DNA from: Litchfieldia alkalitelluris
GTDB taxonomy: Bacteria; Bacillota; Bacilli; Bacillales; Bacillaceae_L
Direction of reading: 5' to 3'
DNA length: 64,000 nt
Assembly: GCF_002019645.1 (NCBI RefSeq)
Contig: NZ_KV917374.1
Location: 3,980,696-4,044,695 of the forward strand
Shown here: positions 26,682 to 36,010 of the stretch, piece after piece
Layout: each line of letters begins with the position of its first letter
How positions within the stretch are numbered: the first letter of the stretch is position 1
The notes under the pieces: model-generated
What the model was told of the DNA's origin: nothing
Database searches by the model: none
Seen by the model: only the letters and a program-made list of their open reading frames with translations
Translations under genes and position numbers: made by a program

Positions 26682-27878
26682 TTATGGAGTATAATCGACT
26701 CCTTTTGTATAGGTATTTCCCGCATTCCATAAAAGAAACTCAGTTATTCCATTATCATTTAATGCTTTAATCTGGGCTTCTACCTCATCTTTACCATATA
26801 CTATATAGTTCCCACTTCCAAGCCAACTAGCAGTAAAATCCTGAATCCATGGCCTTGATATCGGTTTTTGATCTAATTCATTAAGTTTTTTCTTTTCAAA
26901 TTTTGCATATTCACTAATTAGTCGGTATGGCTCAAGATCAGGCTTGGCAATTCCAAAATAACTAGTCCAGTGGCTAGGATAAATCATCGATGATATTATA
27001 TCGACATGCTCGGATATTTCCGAAAAATTTTGTCCAATTCCGGGTGCTTCAGGTAAAGTAGCAGAATATCCAAATATGTCTACAGAAACCTTAACATCGT
27101 ATGGCTCCAAACTTTTTTTTGCATATTCAACAAAATCTGTTACAGCATGTACTCTACTTGGCAGCTCACCATTGTTATCTTTTTCATACTCGCCCAATCC
27201 ATATTTCAACTGTTTATCTCGTTTCTCAAATCCCTCTGGGAAACGAACATAATCAAACTGAATTTCTTTAAAGCCTAATTTTGCTGCTTCTATTGCAATT
27301 CCTACATTATAATCCCAAACTTCTTTTAAATAAGGATTAACAAAAGATTCTCCTCTATTATTGGCCCAAACTTTTCCGTTTTCCCGAAATGAGAGCTCAG
27401 GTTTCTTTTTCGCTAAAACAGTATCCTTAAAAACAACTACTCGAGCAATCGGATAAATATCTCTTTCTGAAAGATTTTCTAAAAGTTTTCGTGGGTCTTT
27501 GATATAGTTTTGTCCAATTTCAGAATAGGTTGAATCCTTTTTTGGTTTATAGGTTAAAAAGCCATGATCATCTTTAATGTCAATGACCATTGAATTAAGA
27601 TCAGTCTTTTCAATTAGTGAAAGAAGTTCTTTAAACCTACTCCCACCAGCAGAATGGCCGGTCACGTAAATCCCTCTCACAGCTTCAGGATATTCAAATG
27701 AAAGACCAGAATCAAACTTAAATCTTGCAGGCTTTTCAGGGATAACCCTTGTTTCTCGATTCAGCTGTTTAAACGGATGATTATCTGCACCTAGTTGAAC
27801 TGGTTCAGCAAAGACGTTTTGCGACATCATTAATGTGATGAATATTACAGAAATTAGTAACGTACTTCTTTTCCACAT
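26682..27878 (-). CDS. Secreted putative glycoside hydrolase (DUF4015/PF13200 type)
   Basis: A 398-residue exported protein of the putative glycosyl hydrolase family PF13200. A signal peptide (about 1-24, MWKRSTLLISVIFITLMM, cleavage after VFA) is followed by a TIM-barrel-like domain with RGIYVTGHSAGG, the strand VIDIKDDHG, IQFDYVRFPEG and VSVDIFGY, which hold the acidic residues expected at the active site. The ATG at 27878 is used because GGAGG is 7 bases upstream and the signal peptide begins there. A long 5' leader with folding potential precedes it. Substrate unknown; a wall or capsule sugar is possible. Confidence 0.85.
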   Translation of the reverse strand: MWKRSTLLISVIFITLMMSQNVFAEPVQLGADNHPFKQLNRETRVIPEKPARFKFDSGLSFEYPEAVRGIYVTGHSAGGSRFKELLSLIEKTDLNSMVIDIKDDHGFLTYKPKKDSTYSEIGQNYIKDPRKLLENLSERDIYPIARVVVFKDTVLAKKKPELSFRENGKVWANNRGESFVNPYLKEVWDYNVGIAIEAAKLGFKEIQFDYVRFPEGFEKRDKQLKYGLGEYEKDNNGELPSRVHAVTDFVEYAKKSLEPYDVKVSVDIFGYSATLPEAPGIGQNFSEISEHVDIISSMIYPSHWTSYFGIAKPDLEPYRLISEYAKFEKKKLNELDQKPISRPWIQDFTASWLGSGNYIVYGKDEVEAQIKALNDNGITEFLLWNAGNTYTKGVDYTP

Positions 27879-27905
27879 GTAACAACCTCCAGTTTTTATT
27901 TTCAG

Positions 27906-28071
27906 CTCTGTTACGTAAATGATAGTGTTTGCCCTGGCAATTGAACACACAAAGCAGTAGTAGTAGTCCGGATTCTCCTGTGCATTTAAGCTTGGAGGTA
28001 TCGGGTTTCTCCTTCCCTTAAGAACCAGGAATCAAACGTCCCACCACAATAACTTAATAAATAACAGAGCC
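27906..28071 (-). ncRNA. Candidate structured 5' leader of the glycosidase gene
   Basis: On the minus strand, GCTCTGTTA (28071-28063) pairs perfectly with TAACAGAGC (27914-27906), closing a loop of about 148 bases. Inside, GATTCCTG can pair with CAGGAGAATC (two-base bulge), and G-rich and C-rich stretches (GGGAAGGAGAAACCC) occur that are unusual for this genome. The region ends 27 bases before the start codon. I compared it from memory with ydaO, M-box, ykkC, GEMM and others and found no match. It may be a riboswitch-like element or chance. Confidence 0.4.
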
Positions 28072-28210
28072 ATTTATTTAAATGGTGGTCTTACTAAAAA
28101 ACAAGTAGATCAATTTCTATATACCATTAGTTTTTTCATTCTTTATGTATTTCATGATTACTTCTTTCTGTTAGTTATTCCATATGCTCTTTCTTTATCA
28201 AAAATAACCA

Positions 28211-28277
28211 AAAAAAGGTTACCCTAATGATAATTCACAGAATTTAATTACGTGAAGTACATTTATGGGTAACCTTT
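28211..28277 (-). terminator. Terminator of the opp operon
   Basis: Arms AAAGGTTACCC and GGGTAACCTTT with an inner TTCAC/GTGAA stem, then seven T on the minus strand. Lies just past the oppF stop. Confidence 0.85.
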
Positions 28278-28282
28278 ATTTT

Positions 28283-29224
28283 TTAGATATTGTTTTGTCT
28301 TTTGTACTCTTCAAATTCTTGTTCAGAACACGAAACATAATGACCCGGCTTGATTTCTCTTAGCTTCACATTATCATTCGATCCATAATTATGATCCTTA
28401 GGGTCATAGATCAATCTTTGTCTTGTTCGTTCTGACTGAGGATCTGGTAAAGGAATTGCAGATAACAACGCTTTGGTGTATGGATGAATTGGATTATTGT
28501 ATAATTCATCACTATCTGCTAATTCAACAATATTACCAAAATACATTACACCAATACGATCACTGATATATTTAACCATTGAAAGGTCATGTGCAATAAA
28601 TAAATACGTTAAACCTTTTTCCTCTTGAAGTTTTTTCAATAAGTTTACTACTTGAGCTTGAATTGAAACGTCAAGAGCCGAAATGGGTTCGTCAGCAATT
28701 ATAAATTCAGGCTCAACGGCTAATGCCCTGGCAATCCCAATTCGTTGTCTCTGACCACCACTAAATTCATGTGGGTAGCGATTCGCATGCTCTCGATTTA
28801 ATCCAACCGTTTCTAACAATTCGTACACTTTACTCATACGATCTTTTTTGTCAGAAGCCAGTCCATGAATATCAATACCTTCTGCTACAATATCTGCAAC
28901 AGTTAATCGAGGATTTAAACTTGCATAAGGATCTTGGAAAATCATTTGCATCTTACGGTTAAATTCTTTTAATTCGGCTTTCGACTTTTTTCCGTGAACA
29001 TTTTTCCCTTCAAATAGTACCTGTCCATCTGTTGCATCATAAAGTCGAATAATCGTGCGTCCAGTAGTCGATTTTCCACAACCTGACTCACCAACAAGAC
29101 CTAATGTTTCTCCTTTATATATATCAAACGAAATCCCATCTACAGCTTTAACAAGATTTGGTTTTCCAACATTAAAGTATTGCTTTAGATTTTTTATCTC
29201 CACTAATTTTTCTTTATTAGCCAT
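28283..29224 (-). CDS. oppF: Oligopeptide ABC transporter ATP-binding protein OppF
   Basis: One of the two ATPases energising Opp. The 313-residue protein has Walker [10 protein letters not shown] (about 44-52), ABC signature FSGGQRQR and Walker B FIIADEP. Its C-terminal oligo_HPY extension (from about 250) lacks the cysteine cluster found in the App ATPases of this window. Last gene of oppABCDF, two bases after oppD. Opp imports 3-5 residue and longer peptides and in B. subtilis also Phr signalling peptides needed for competence and sporulation. Confidence 0.95.
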   Translation of the reverse strand: MANKEKLVEIKNLKQYFNVGKPNLVKAVDGISFDIYKGETLGLVGESGCGKSTTGRTIIRLYDATDGQVLFEGKNVHGKKSKAELKEFNRKMQMIFQDPYASLNPRLTVADIVAEGIDIHGLASDKKDRMSKVYELLETVGLNREHANRYPHEFSGGQRQRIGIARALAVEPEFIIADEPISALDVSIQAQVVNLLKKLQEEKGLTYLFIAHDLSMVKYISDRIGVMYFGNIVELADSDELYNNPIHPYTKALLSAIPLPDPQSERTRQRLIYDPKDHNYGSNDNVKLREIKPGHYVSCSEQEFEEYKRQNNI

Positions 29225-29226
29225 CC

Positions 29227-30282
29227 TTACTCATCCCCCTTTTGCTCTGCCTTTTGATTAGAGGAATATTTTGCTCTACGTTCCTGAATTGCAACTGGCG
29301 GCACTACCTTTGGTGCATCTGGATGAAGCAGCCAAGTTGCTGCATAATGTGTCTCTGATACCTTGAACATCGGTGGCTCCATCTCAAAATCAATTTGCAA
29401 AGCAAATTCATTTCGTGGTGCAAACGCGTCTCCTTTTGGAGGATATAATAAATCTGGAGGTGTTCCAGGAATCGCATATAATTCTCCGTCTGAATCCAAG
29501 CTTGGCATAGAGCTAAGTAATCCCCATGTGTAGGGGTGCTGAGGATTATAGAAGACTTCATCTACAGTACCAATTTCACAAATTTTACCGCCATACATTA
29601 CCGCCACCCGGTCAGCGACATTGGCTACCACACCTAAATCATGGGTAATAAAGATAATTGACGTATCTATCTTCTTTTGGATATCTTTCATTAATTCTAA
29701 TATTTGTGCTTGAATCGTTACATCAAGGGCCGTTGTAGGTTCGTCAGCAATAAGTACTTTAGGATTACAAGCCAATGCAATCGCAATGACCACGCGTTGT
29801 CTCATTCCACCAGAAAACTGATGTGGGTACTGATTGAATCTCGCTTCAGGATTCGGTATACCTACAAGTTTCAATAAATCAATCGCCTTTTCCTTCGCAG
29901 CACCCTTGCTATGTTTTTGATGGATAATCAAACCTTCCATGATTTGAACACCGATTTTCATGGTCGGATTAAGTGAGGTCATCGGATCCTGGAAAATCAT
30001 CGAAATTTCTTTCCCTCTGATTTTCTGCATTTCTCTCTCACTAGCTTTTGCTAAATCTTTTCCATTAAAAATAATTTCACCTTGTTTAACTTTCCCAATT
30101 CCGTTAGGTAAAAGCCCCATTATAGACTTTGTAGTAACAGATTTACCTGAACCAGATTCTCCAACGATTGCTAGTGTCTCACCTTTATTCAAATCAAAGT
30201 TAACTCCTCTAATTGCCTGTACTTCACCTGCAAAGGTTTCAAATGATACATGTAAATCATTCACTTCCAATATTTTTGCCAT
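29227..30282 (-). CDS. oppD: Oligopeptide ABC transporter ATP-binding protein OppD
   Basis: Second ATPase of Opp. The 351 residues include Walker [12 protein letters not shown], signature FSGGMRQR, Walker [13 protein letters not shown] and the H-loop THDLGVVA. The oligo_HPY tail (PPKGDAFAPRNEFALQID) again has no Cys cluster, as I recall for Bacillus OppD. Two bases separate its stop from the oppF start, so translation is probably coupled. Confidence 0.95.
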   Translation of the reverse strand: MAKILEVNDLHVSFETFAGEVQAIRGVNFDLNKGETLAIVGESGSGKSVTTKSIMGLLPNGIGKVKQGEIIFNGKDLAKASEREMQKIRGKEISMIFQDPMTSLNPTMKIGVQIMEGLIIHQKHSKGAAKEKAIDLLKLVGIPNPEARFNQYPHQFSGGMRQRVVIAIALACNPKVLIADEPTTALDVTIQAQILELMKDIQKKIDTSIIFITHDLGVVANVADRVAVMYGGKICEIGTVDEVFYNPQHPYTWGLLSSMPSLDSDGELYAIPGTPPDLLYPPKGDAFAPRNEFALQIDFEMEPPMFKVSETHYAATWLLHPDAPKVVPPVAIQERRAKYSSNQKAEQKGDE

Positions 30283-30301
30283 CTGTATTCACCTACCTTT
30301 T

Positions 30302-31333
30302 TTAGTCGCGCATTTTTGGATCTAAGGCATCACGTAATCCATCTGCCATTAAGTTAAATGCAATCATAAGCGCACTGATCACAATTGCAGGAAAGATCAT
30401 AATGTGAGGGAAGATTTGAATTGATTTATAACCATCTTCAATCAATGTTCCGAGTGAAGCTGTCGGTGGTTGTAATCCTAATCCAATAAAGCTTAAAAAT
30501 GCTTCAAAGAAGATCGCACTAGGAATTGTAAACATTGTATTAATAATAATAACGCCGGCCACATTAGGTATGAGATGTTTCGTAATAATTTTTGAATCCT
30601 TAGAACCTAAGGTCTTTGATGCTAAGACAAATTCCTGGTTTTTCAACTTTAAGATTTGACCACGGACAATCCGGGCCATCCCTACCCAACCTGTAATTGT
30701 TAATGCAACAGTTATCGAAATAATACCTGGTTCTAGTACAAGGATCATTAATATTACAACTACCAAGTTAGGAATTCCAACTAATACTTCAATAATCCTT
30801 TGCATAACATTATCAGTTCGACCACCATAATAAGCAGAGATTCCGCCATAGGCAACTCCAATGATCATATCAATGACTGCTGCTAAAAGAGCAATATATA
30901 AAGAAATACGTGTTCCAGACCATACACGAGTCCATAAATCACGTCCCAAACCATCAGTTCCAAACCAAAAATAATCCGTTATTCCTTTTTGTTCATATAC
31001 ATCTACTACACCACTACCATCAGGCGCTTCCATAGTACCGTCTAATCCTAACCAGCTTACATGTTCTAACACAGGCACTTTCGGAGGTAGCTTTGCACGA
31101 GATAAATCTTGATCATCAAATCCATGATTATTCATCATCGGTCCAAAAATAGCAAGAAATGCAACCACGATGATAAGAATTAGACCAAATATAGCTGCTT
31201 TATTTTTTCTTAAACTTCTCCAAGCATCCTGCCAATAAGTTAAACTTGGTTTAGTAATTTCTTCCCCTTTATGGGTATCTAATTGAGCTGGTTTAAATAA
31301 TTCTTTTGGTAAATTCTCTAAGTTTTGTTTCAT
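30302..31333 (-). CDS. oppC: Oligopeptide ABC transporter permease OppC
   Basis: Inner-membrane permease subunit, 343 residues, six predicted segments: one near 45-65 after a cytoplasmic N-terminus, five in the BPD_transp_1 domain (about 140-335). The EAA loop is near GWVGMARIVRGQILKLKNQE. A large extracytoplasmic loop (about 70-135) precedes the core. The ATG overlaps the oppB stop (TAATG). Confidence 0.94.
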   Translation of the reverse strand: MKQNLENLPKELFKPAQLDTHKGEEITKPSLTYWQDAWRSLRKNKAAIFGLILIIVVAFLAIFGPMMNNHGFDDQDLSRAKLPPKVPVLEHVSWLGLDGTMEAPDGSGVVDVYEQKGITDYFWFGTDGLGRDLWTRVWSGTRISLYIALLAAVIDMIIGVAYGGISAYYGGRTDNVMQRIIEVLVGIPNLVVVILMILVLEPGIISITVALTITGWVGMARIVRGQILKLKNQEFVLASKTLGSKDSKIITKHLIPNVAGVIIINTMFTIPSAIFFEAFLSFIGLGLQPPTASLGTLIEDGYKSIQIFPHIMIFPAIVISALMIAFNLMADGLRDALDPKMRD

Positions 31334-32262
31334 TATTTTTTACCTCCAGCCAATCTTATACGAGGATCAATAATTCCATATAAAATATCTACAACTAAAA
31401 CAATGAAGATAAATAATCCTGCAAAGAATAATGTTGTTCCCATAATTACTGGGTAATCATTTGATGTAATTGAGCGAACAAACTGCTCACCTAGTCCTGG
31501 GATTGAGAATATTTTTTCTATTACTAAAGATCCCGTCATCAAACTAACTGCTAGAGGCCCTAGTACTGTAATAATCGGTATTAATGCATTTCTCATCGCA
31601 TGTTTAAAAGCAATTGTAAATGGACGGACTCCTTTAGCTCTCGCTAATAAAATATAGTCTGAGTTTAAAACTTCTATCATTTCAGTTCTCATGAATCTTG
31701 CAGTTGTTGCTAATGGAAACATTGCTAGTGCAATGGTAGGTAGAATCGTATATTCAAATCCATCCCAGAATGCGACAGGTAACCATTCTAGTTCTACCGC
31801 GATAAAATACTGGAGAAGTCCAGCAAAAACGAATGAAGGGATTGCTTTTCCTGAAACAGCTAAAATTGTAGATCCATAATCATATATAGTATTTTGTTTT
31901 AATGCAGCTAAAATCCCAAAAAGCACTCCAATAATTGTACCGAAGATCATTGATTGAAATCCTAAATAAGCTGATGGGCCAATACGATCTAAAATCAACC
32001 CTGTTACATCTCTACCGTCAAACTGGAAGGAAACACCTAAATCACCTTGCATTAGATTCCCCATATATTTTAGGTACTGTATCGGTACAGGATCATTTAA
32101 TCCATACTTTTCTTTAACGACAGCTTGCTGTTGTTCTGTCATTTTGTCCTCGGCTGTAAATGGAGTACCCGGCATTAGCTTCATTAAAAAGAATGTGGCT
32201 GATGCAATGATAAATAGGGTAATAAACATATAAAATATTCTTTGAATCAAGTACTTAGCCAT
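31333..32262 (-). CDS. oppB: Oligopeptide ABC transporter permease OppB
   Basis: Partner permease of OppC, 309 residues. N-terminal segment (about 8-28), then the five-segment BPD_transp_1 core (about 95-305) with the EAA-type loop RFMRTEMIEVLNSDYI and AKGVRPFTI. Starts after a 315-base gap from oppA that carries two large stem-loop systems, so its expression relative to oppA is probably set there. Confidence 0.94.
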   Translation of the reverse strand: MAKYLIQRIFYMFITLFIIASATFFLMKLMPGTPFTAEDKMTEQQQAVVKEKYGLNDPVPIQYLKYMGNLMQGDLGVSFQFDGRDVTGLILDRIGPSAYLGFQSMIFGTIIGVLFGILAALKQNTIYDYGSTILAVSGKAIPSFVFAGLLQYFIAVELEWLPVAFWDGFEYTILPTIALAMFPLATTARFMRTEMIEVLNSDYILLARAKGVRPFTIAFKHAMRNALIPIITVLGPLAVSLMTGSLVIEKIFSIPGLGEQFVRSITSNDYPVIMGTTLFFAGLFIFIVLVVDILYGIIDPRIRLAGGKK

Positions 32263-32310
32263 TTAACGACACCTCCTATAATTTCTTACGAGTTTTTCAA
32301 ATGATAATAC

Positions 32311-32405
32311 TGCCAAATAGAAATGAGTGGTATGAAAAAAGATTAGTTTCATGTTCATTTCTATTTGGCAATCTTCCAGCAGGGCTGGAAACTAATCTGA
32401 ACATG
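32311..32405 (-). promoter_or_regulatory. Overlapping inverted repeats between oppA and oppB
   Basis: Stem 1: TGCCAAATAGAAATGA (32311-32326) with TCATTTCTATTTGGCA (32355-32370), 16 bp perfect. Stem 2: AGATTAGTTTC (32340-32350) with GAAACTAATCT (32388-32398), which on the minus strand ends in TTTTTT like a terminator. The two interleave, so they are either alternative structures or a pseudoknot. A third stem TTCCAGC/GCTGGAA lies at 32374-32390. Confidence 0.6.
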
Positions 32406-32458
32406 TAACTAATAGAGTCGGTTGTTGAGTAAATTTTCTAAAACTTCTCATATATTGA

Positions 32459-32556
32459 AAAAGAGGATAACTTGCGTGGAGACGAGTTATCATTAAAGAA
32501 AATTCTTTGAAATGATAATCACACCTCCCCGCACACAAGTCATCCTCTTTTATATA
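32459..32556 (-). terminator. Large intercistronic hairpin after oppA
   Basis: Arms AAAAGAGGATGACTTGTGTG and CACGCAAGTTATCCTCTTTT (few mismatches) with an inner ATTATCATT/AATGATAA stem, then TTTTTC on the minus strand. Suits partial termination or 3' protection of oppA mRNA. Confidence 0.7.
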
Positions 32557-32577
32557 AAGTTTTAACTACCTTAACCT

Positions 32578-34233
32578 TTATTTTTCAATGCTTGTCCATT
32601 TAAATGAATAATCTGGTCCAAACGAATGGATATAAAGATTTTTAACATATGGTCTTAATAATTGAGAAGTACCTCGTTGGTATAACGGTGCAATTGCAGC
32701 ATCTTCTTCTAGCAGAATTCTTTCTGCTTCTTGCATTGCTTCAAAACGAGCAACTGGATCAGCCGCTAGAGTTGTTTTCGCTTCATTAATTAAGCGGTCA
32801 TACTCTGGATTTGAATAACCCATTTTATTATTACCACCATCTGTAACCCAAAGGTCAGCAAATGTCATTGGATCTAAATAATCAGGACCCCATCCAGCAA
32901 GTTGGATATCGTAATCCATGTTCGTGTCAAGATCAAGACGTTGCTTAAATGGCACATTTTTAAGATTGATTGTTAATCCAGGTAAATTTGTTTCAAGCTG
33001 GTTTTTAATAAATTCTTGCATCTTTACTGCAGTTTCAGTATCTCCACCAAGAACTTCAATTGTAACTGCATCAGTGCCTAATGCAGCTAAACCAGCAGTC
33101 CAGTGTTCTTGAGCTTTATCAACATCATAAACATTAAAATCACCATTTGCAGCACGGAAGTCTTCATTTGTTTCAGGATGCTTTACAAAATCAGCAGGAA
33201 CAGCATAATTAGCTGGTACTGACCCGTTATTTAAAATAACATCTGACATCCCTTGTTTGTCGATCGCCATCGAAATCGCTTTTCTAACATCAACATTTGC
33301 TAATGCTTCATTTTTAGTTTGGTTAAATTTAAACCAGAAAATTGTAGGCTCTCCATAGCTCATAAAATCAGCATGGCTTCGGTATTTATCAACGAACTCT
33401 GATGAAAGTGCACCTGACATGTCAATTTTATTTGTATCATAAAGTCCAACAGATGTAGCTGGATCTTTTACAACTTTTACCTCAATAGAATCTAAAGAAA
33501 CAACATCAGCTTCCCAATAGTCATTGTTCTTATCCATCGTCCAACCTACTTCATGCTCCCAATTCGAAAGCACAAATGGACCATTGAAAATCATTTGTTC
33601 CACCTCAAGTGCATATTTATCGCCTTGTTCTGTAACAAATGCTTCGTTTTGAGGAAAGAATGTAGGGAATGTCATTAAAGTATCAAAATAAGGTACTGGA
33701 CGCTCTAATGTAACTTCAAACGTTGTATCGTCCACTGCCTTAACACCCAATTCTTCAATACCTAACTCACCGTTAGCAATCTCTGTAGCATTGGTAATTA
33801 CACCTGACATCATATAAGGTCCATATTCAGACGCAGTTTCTGGGTTAACAGCTCGTCTCCACGCAAACACAAAGTCATTAGCTGTTACCTTTTCACCATT
33901 TGACCATACAGCATCATCACGGAGATTGAATGTATATACTGTACCGTCTTCACTTACAGTGTGGTCAATAGCAACACCAGGTACTGGCTTGTTATTTTCA
34001 TCTAAACGATATAACCCCTCAAATACTTGGTTCATCACATTGAACGCAACTGCATCTGTACCCATAACAGTATCCATTGTAGGAATTTCGGCAGTCTCTA
34101 AAATATTAAGTACTTGTTCTACCTTCTCTGATCCAGTATCAGCATTGTCCCCTGCATTATCTGTACCACCACATGCAGCAAGAACCGTACTAATGATCAG
34201 AATCAGAACTAATAAGTATTTTGACTTTTTCAT
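32578..34233 (-). CDS. oppA: Oligopeptide-binding lipoprotein OppA
   Basis: Extracellular lipid-anchored solute-binding protein (SBP_bac_5) that captures peptides for OppBCDF. From the ATG at 34233 (GGGGGA 6 bases upstream) the product is 551 residues with a lipoprotein signal ending in the lipobox LAAC (about 18-21). Family landmarks are ILETAEIPTMDTVMG at the start of the mature domain and YNNxMGYSNPEYDRLI-like sequence near the C-terminus. First gene of oppABCDF, followed by a strong stem-loop that would favour high OppA to permease ratio. Confidence 0.95.
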   Translation of the reverse strand: MKKSKYLLVLILIISTVLAACGGTDNAGDNADTGSEKVEQVLNILETAEIPTMDTVMGTDAVAFNVMNQVFEGLYRLDENNKPVPGVAIDHTVSEDGTVYTFNLRDDAVWSNGEKVTANDFVFAWRRAVNPETASEYGPYMMSGVITNATEIANGELGIEELGVKAVDDTTFEVTLERPVPYFDTLMTFPTFFPQNEAFVTEQGDKYALEVEQMIFNGPFVLSNWEHEVGWTMDKNNDYWEADVVSLDSIEVKVVKDPATSVGLYDTNKIDMSGALSSEFVDKYRSHADFMSYGEPTIFWFKFNQTKNEALANVDVRKAISMAIDKQGMSDVILNNGSVPANYAVPADFVKHPETNEDFRAANGDFNVYDVDKAQEHWTAGLAALGTDAVTIEVLGGDTETAVKMQEFIKNQLETNLPGLTINLKNVPFKQRLDLDTNMDYDIQLAGWGPDYLDPMTFADLWVTDGGNNKMGYSNPEYDRLINEAKTTLAADPVARFEAMQEAERILLEEDAAIAPLYQRGTSQLLRPYVKNLYIHSFGPDYSFKWTSIEK

Positions 34234-34584
34234 CTTATGTCCCCCTATAATATTATTCCAAAAAAGCATGTTCGTTTTTTGGGTTGCAGAAACTATTATA
34301 CATAGTTAAAAAATTTCGTGCATTGGTTTTTATTGGATAAAACAACATAAACCTTGATTTAAAAGCACTAAAAATATAAAAAATAGGTATTTTTACCTAT
34401 GTATAACCTCTGTTTAAATTCACTGGTTTTTTGTAATATTATCCCTATTTTCTAGATTTAATATGTAAAATATTATATTTAAATATTGTTATTTTAAAAT
34501 TAATATTATTCTAATAAATTATTTATTTTTGCGAATTAATAGCTGTTTTTGTTATACTACTTGAAAAAATACTGGAGCGAAAAT
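34234..34584. other. Intergenic region upstream of oppA
   Basis: Very AT-rich. Minus-strand TATAAT at 34295-34300 with a poor -35 (ATGCAC, 17-base spacer) is a possible oppA promoter. A small hairpin ATAGGT/ACCTAT lies at about 34382-34399. No CodY box with a good score was found. Confidence 0.35.
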
Positions 34585-34950
34585 ATGAAAATGCCTAAAT
34601 ATATATATAACTCAATTATTTTTACACTGACTTCACTCGTTCTTGTTGTACTCATATCACTCATTTTCTATAAAGAATTTTCATTATTACACTTTATAAA
34701 TATAACTTTTGGTTTTTCCTCAATTTTTATTCTGTTCGGTTTGCTTACTTTTATAACGAAAAAAGGTTTTTTTGATGGTATTACATATTCTTTTCGAAAA
34801 CTTTATAAACACACGACAAGATATCAGGTTATCGAGGATTTAGATGAAATGAGAATGCCATCAGAAACTATAAATAACATTCCCTTCATTTTCTTAATAA
34901 CGGGTGTATCTTTACTATTTATAATGATCATTGCTCTCTTACTTTATTAG
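34585..34950 (+). CDS. Small membrane protein, probably DUF3899 family
   Basis: A 121-residue protein with three to four hydrophobic segments (about 10-30, 38-60, 95-118) and a charged cytoplasmic loop containing FRKLYKHTTRYQ and DLDEMRMPSE. This arrangement resembles the DUF3899 family as I recall it. The ATG at 34585 is used because GGAG lies 7 bases upstream; the more distal start has no Shine-Dalgarno. Divergent from oppA and just upstream of the trpS T-box promoter. Function unknown. Confidence 0.65.
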   Translation: MKMPKYIYNSIIFTLTSLVLVVLISLIFYKEFSLLHFINITFGFSSIFILFGLLTFITKKGFFDGITYSFRKLYKHTTRYQVIEDLDEMRMPSETINNIPFIFLITGVSLLFIMIIALLLY

Positions 34951-34969
34951 TCCAGATTATTTCAAAAGA

Positions 34970-34998
34970 TTGCATCTTTATAGAGATTTAGATATAAT
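34970..34998 (+). promoter_or_regulatory. Promoter of the tryptophan T-box leader
   Basis: TTGCAT, 17-base spacer, TATAAT. It lies about 20 bases before the start of T-box stem I. Confidence 0.75.
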
Positions 34999-35019
34999 AA
35001 ATAATTATTTATATTCAAA

Positions 35020-35268
35020 TGCAACGATGAAGAATAGTACACATTTTACCCATTTAAAGAGAGCTTGTGGCTGGTGAGAACAAGTAATGAAAAATGTGGA
35101 ATGGACTTTTTAGCATCTATATTGAAATATAGTAGATATAGACGTTTAACCTAACGTTATAAGGTTTCCGATCTAATCGGTACTAAGTGATTTCTTTAAC
35201 AGAAATAACTAGGGTGGCAACGCGGTAACCATTCGTCCCTATTCCAAAGGGGAGGAGTGGTTTTTTTA
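35020..35268 (+). ncRNA. T-box riboswitch, tryptophan specificity
   Basis: Senses uncharged tRNA-Trp and controls termination. Stem I features AACGATGAAGAATAGTA and AGAGAGC...GCTGGTGAGAAC are present. The specifier is the Trp codon TGG at 35102-35104 in GTGGAATGGAC. The T-box AGGGTGGCAACGCGG is at 35211-35225; its TGGC is complementary to GCCA, fitting a G discriminator on tRNA-Trp. A terminator (arms about 35228-35240 and 35248-35261, T run to 35267) closes it. The matching gene trpS starts 1.2 kb further on, beyond four repeat modules. Confidence 0.93.
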
Positions 35269-35299
35269 TTTGCCAAAAAATTCTAAATAAGAAAAAAGC

Positions 35300-35465
35300 A
35301 GTCTATGGAATGAACGAAGAGCCACTTGACTCCTGCGGGATCCAGTGGTCTCGTGAGACCCCGCAGGAGCCCGCCCCTGGCGACGAGGAGGCTCACGGAC
35401 CACCCCGCGGAAAGCAAGTGGATCACAGCTCATGGAACTCTAACCTTAGTTATCTTCAAGGTAGA
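35300..35465 (-). repeat. Modular repeat, core A, truncated at its right end
   Basis: Minus-strand A core; left end is present (CTTCAAGGTAGA on the plus strand), but the CCATGGTGC right end is missing, so the copy stops about 30 bases after the T-box terminator. Confidence 0.82.
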
Positions 35466-36010
35466 ACCCAATGCTAATAAAAATTCGCACCATGGAGAAT
35501 GAAAATGTTTTGTTCATTCAGTGTGGAGGGAGAGCAACTAGACAACTACTGATCTTTCGGTCTCGAATATCTTTCATTCCCTTTCATAGGCTTTGTGCAT
35601 GAGAAAGGGAATCAAACAACGCTTTTCATTCCCTTTGGATGGCTTTTGGCATGAGAAAGGGAATCAAACAATGCTTTTCATTCCCTTTGTTGAGCTTTTG
35701 GCATAAGAAAGGGAATCAAACAATGCTTTTCATTCCCTTTGGATGGCTTTTGCATGAGAAAGGGAATGAAACAATGCTTTTCATTCCCTTTGGATGGCTT
35801 TTGGCATGAGAAAGGGAATCAAACAATGCTTTTCATTCCCTTTGGATGGCTTTTGCATGAGAAAGGGAATGAAACAATGCTTTTCATTCCCTTTGGATGG
35901 CTTTTGGCATGAGAAAGGGAATCAAACAACGCGCTTTTCATTCCCTTTGTAGGGCTTTGGGCATTAGTAAGGGAATTGAAACTCTCTGACCTAGGTATTT
36001 CCAGGGTAGA
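35466..36010 (-). repeat. Modular repeat, core C: about seven tandem hairpin units
   Basis: Units of 51-54 bases from about 35577 to 35968 with alternating GAATC and GAATG arm variants, C-specific flanks (GGTCTCGAATATC; AATTGAAACTCTCTGACC) and the common left end CCAGGGTAGA. Confidence 0.9.

Noticed and set aside
27906-28071. ydaO (c-di-AMP) or GEMM (c-di-GMP) riboswitch
   Set aside because: Isolated similarity (AGGGCAAAC as in GEMM) but the rest of either consensus is absent. Kept only as an unclassified structured leader.
34549-34584. Upstream start for the DUF3899-like gene
   Set aside because: It lacks a Shine-Dalgarno, whereas the ATG at 34585 has GGAG at the right distance.
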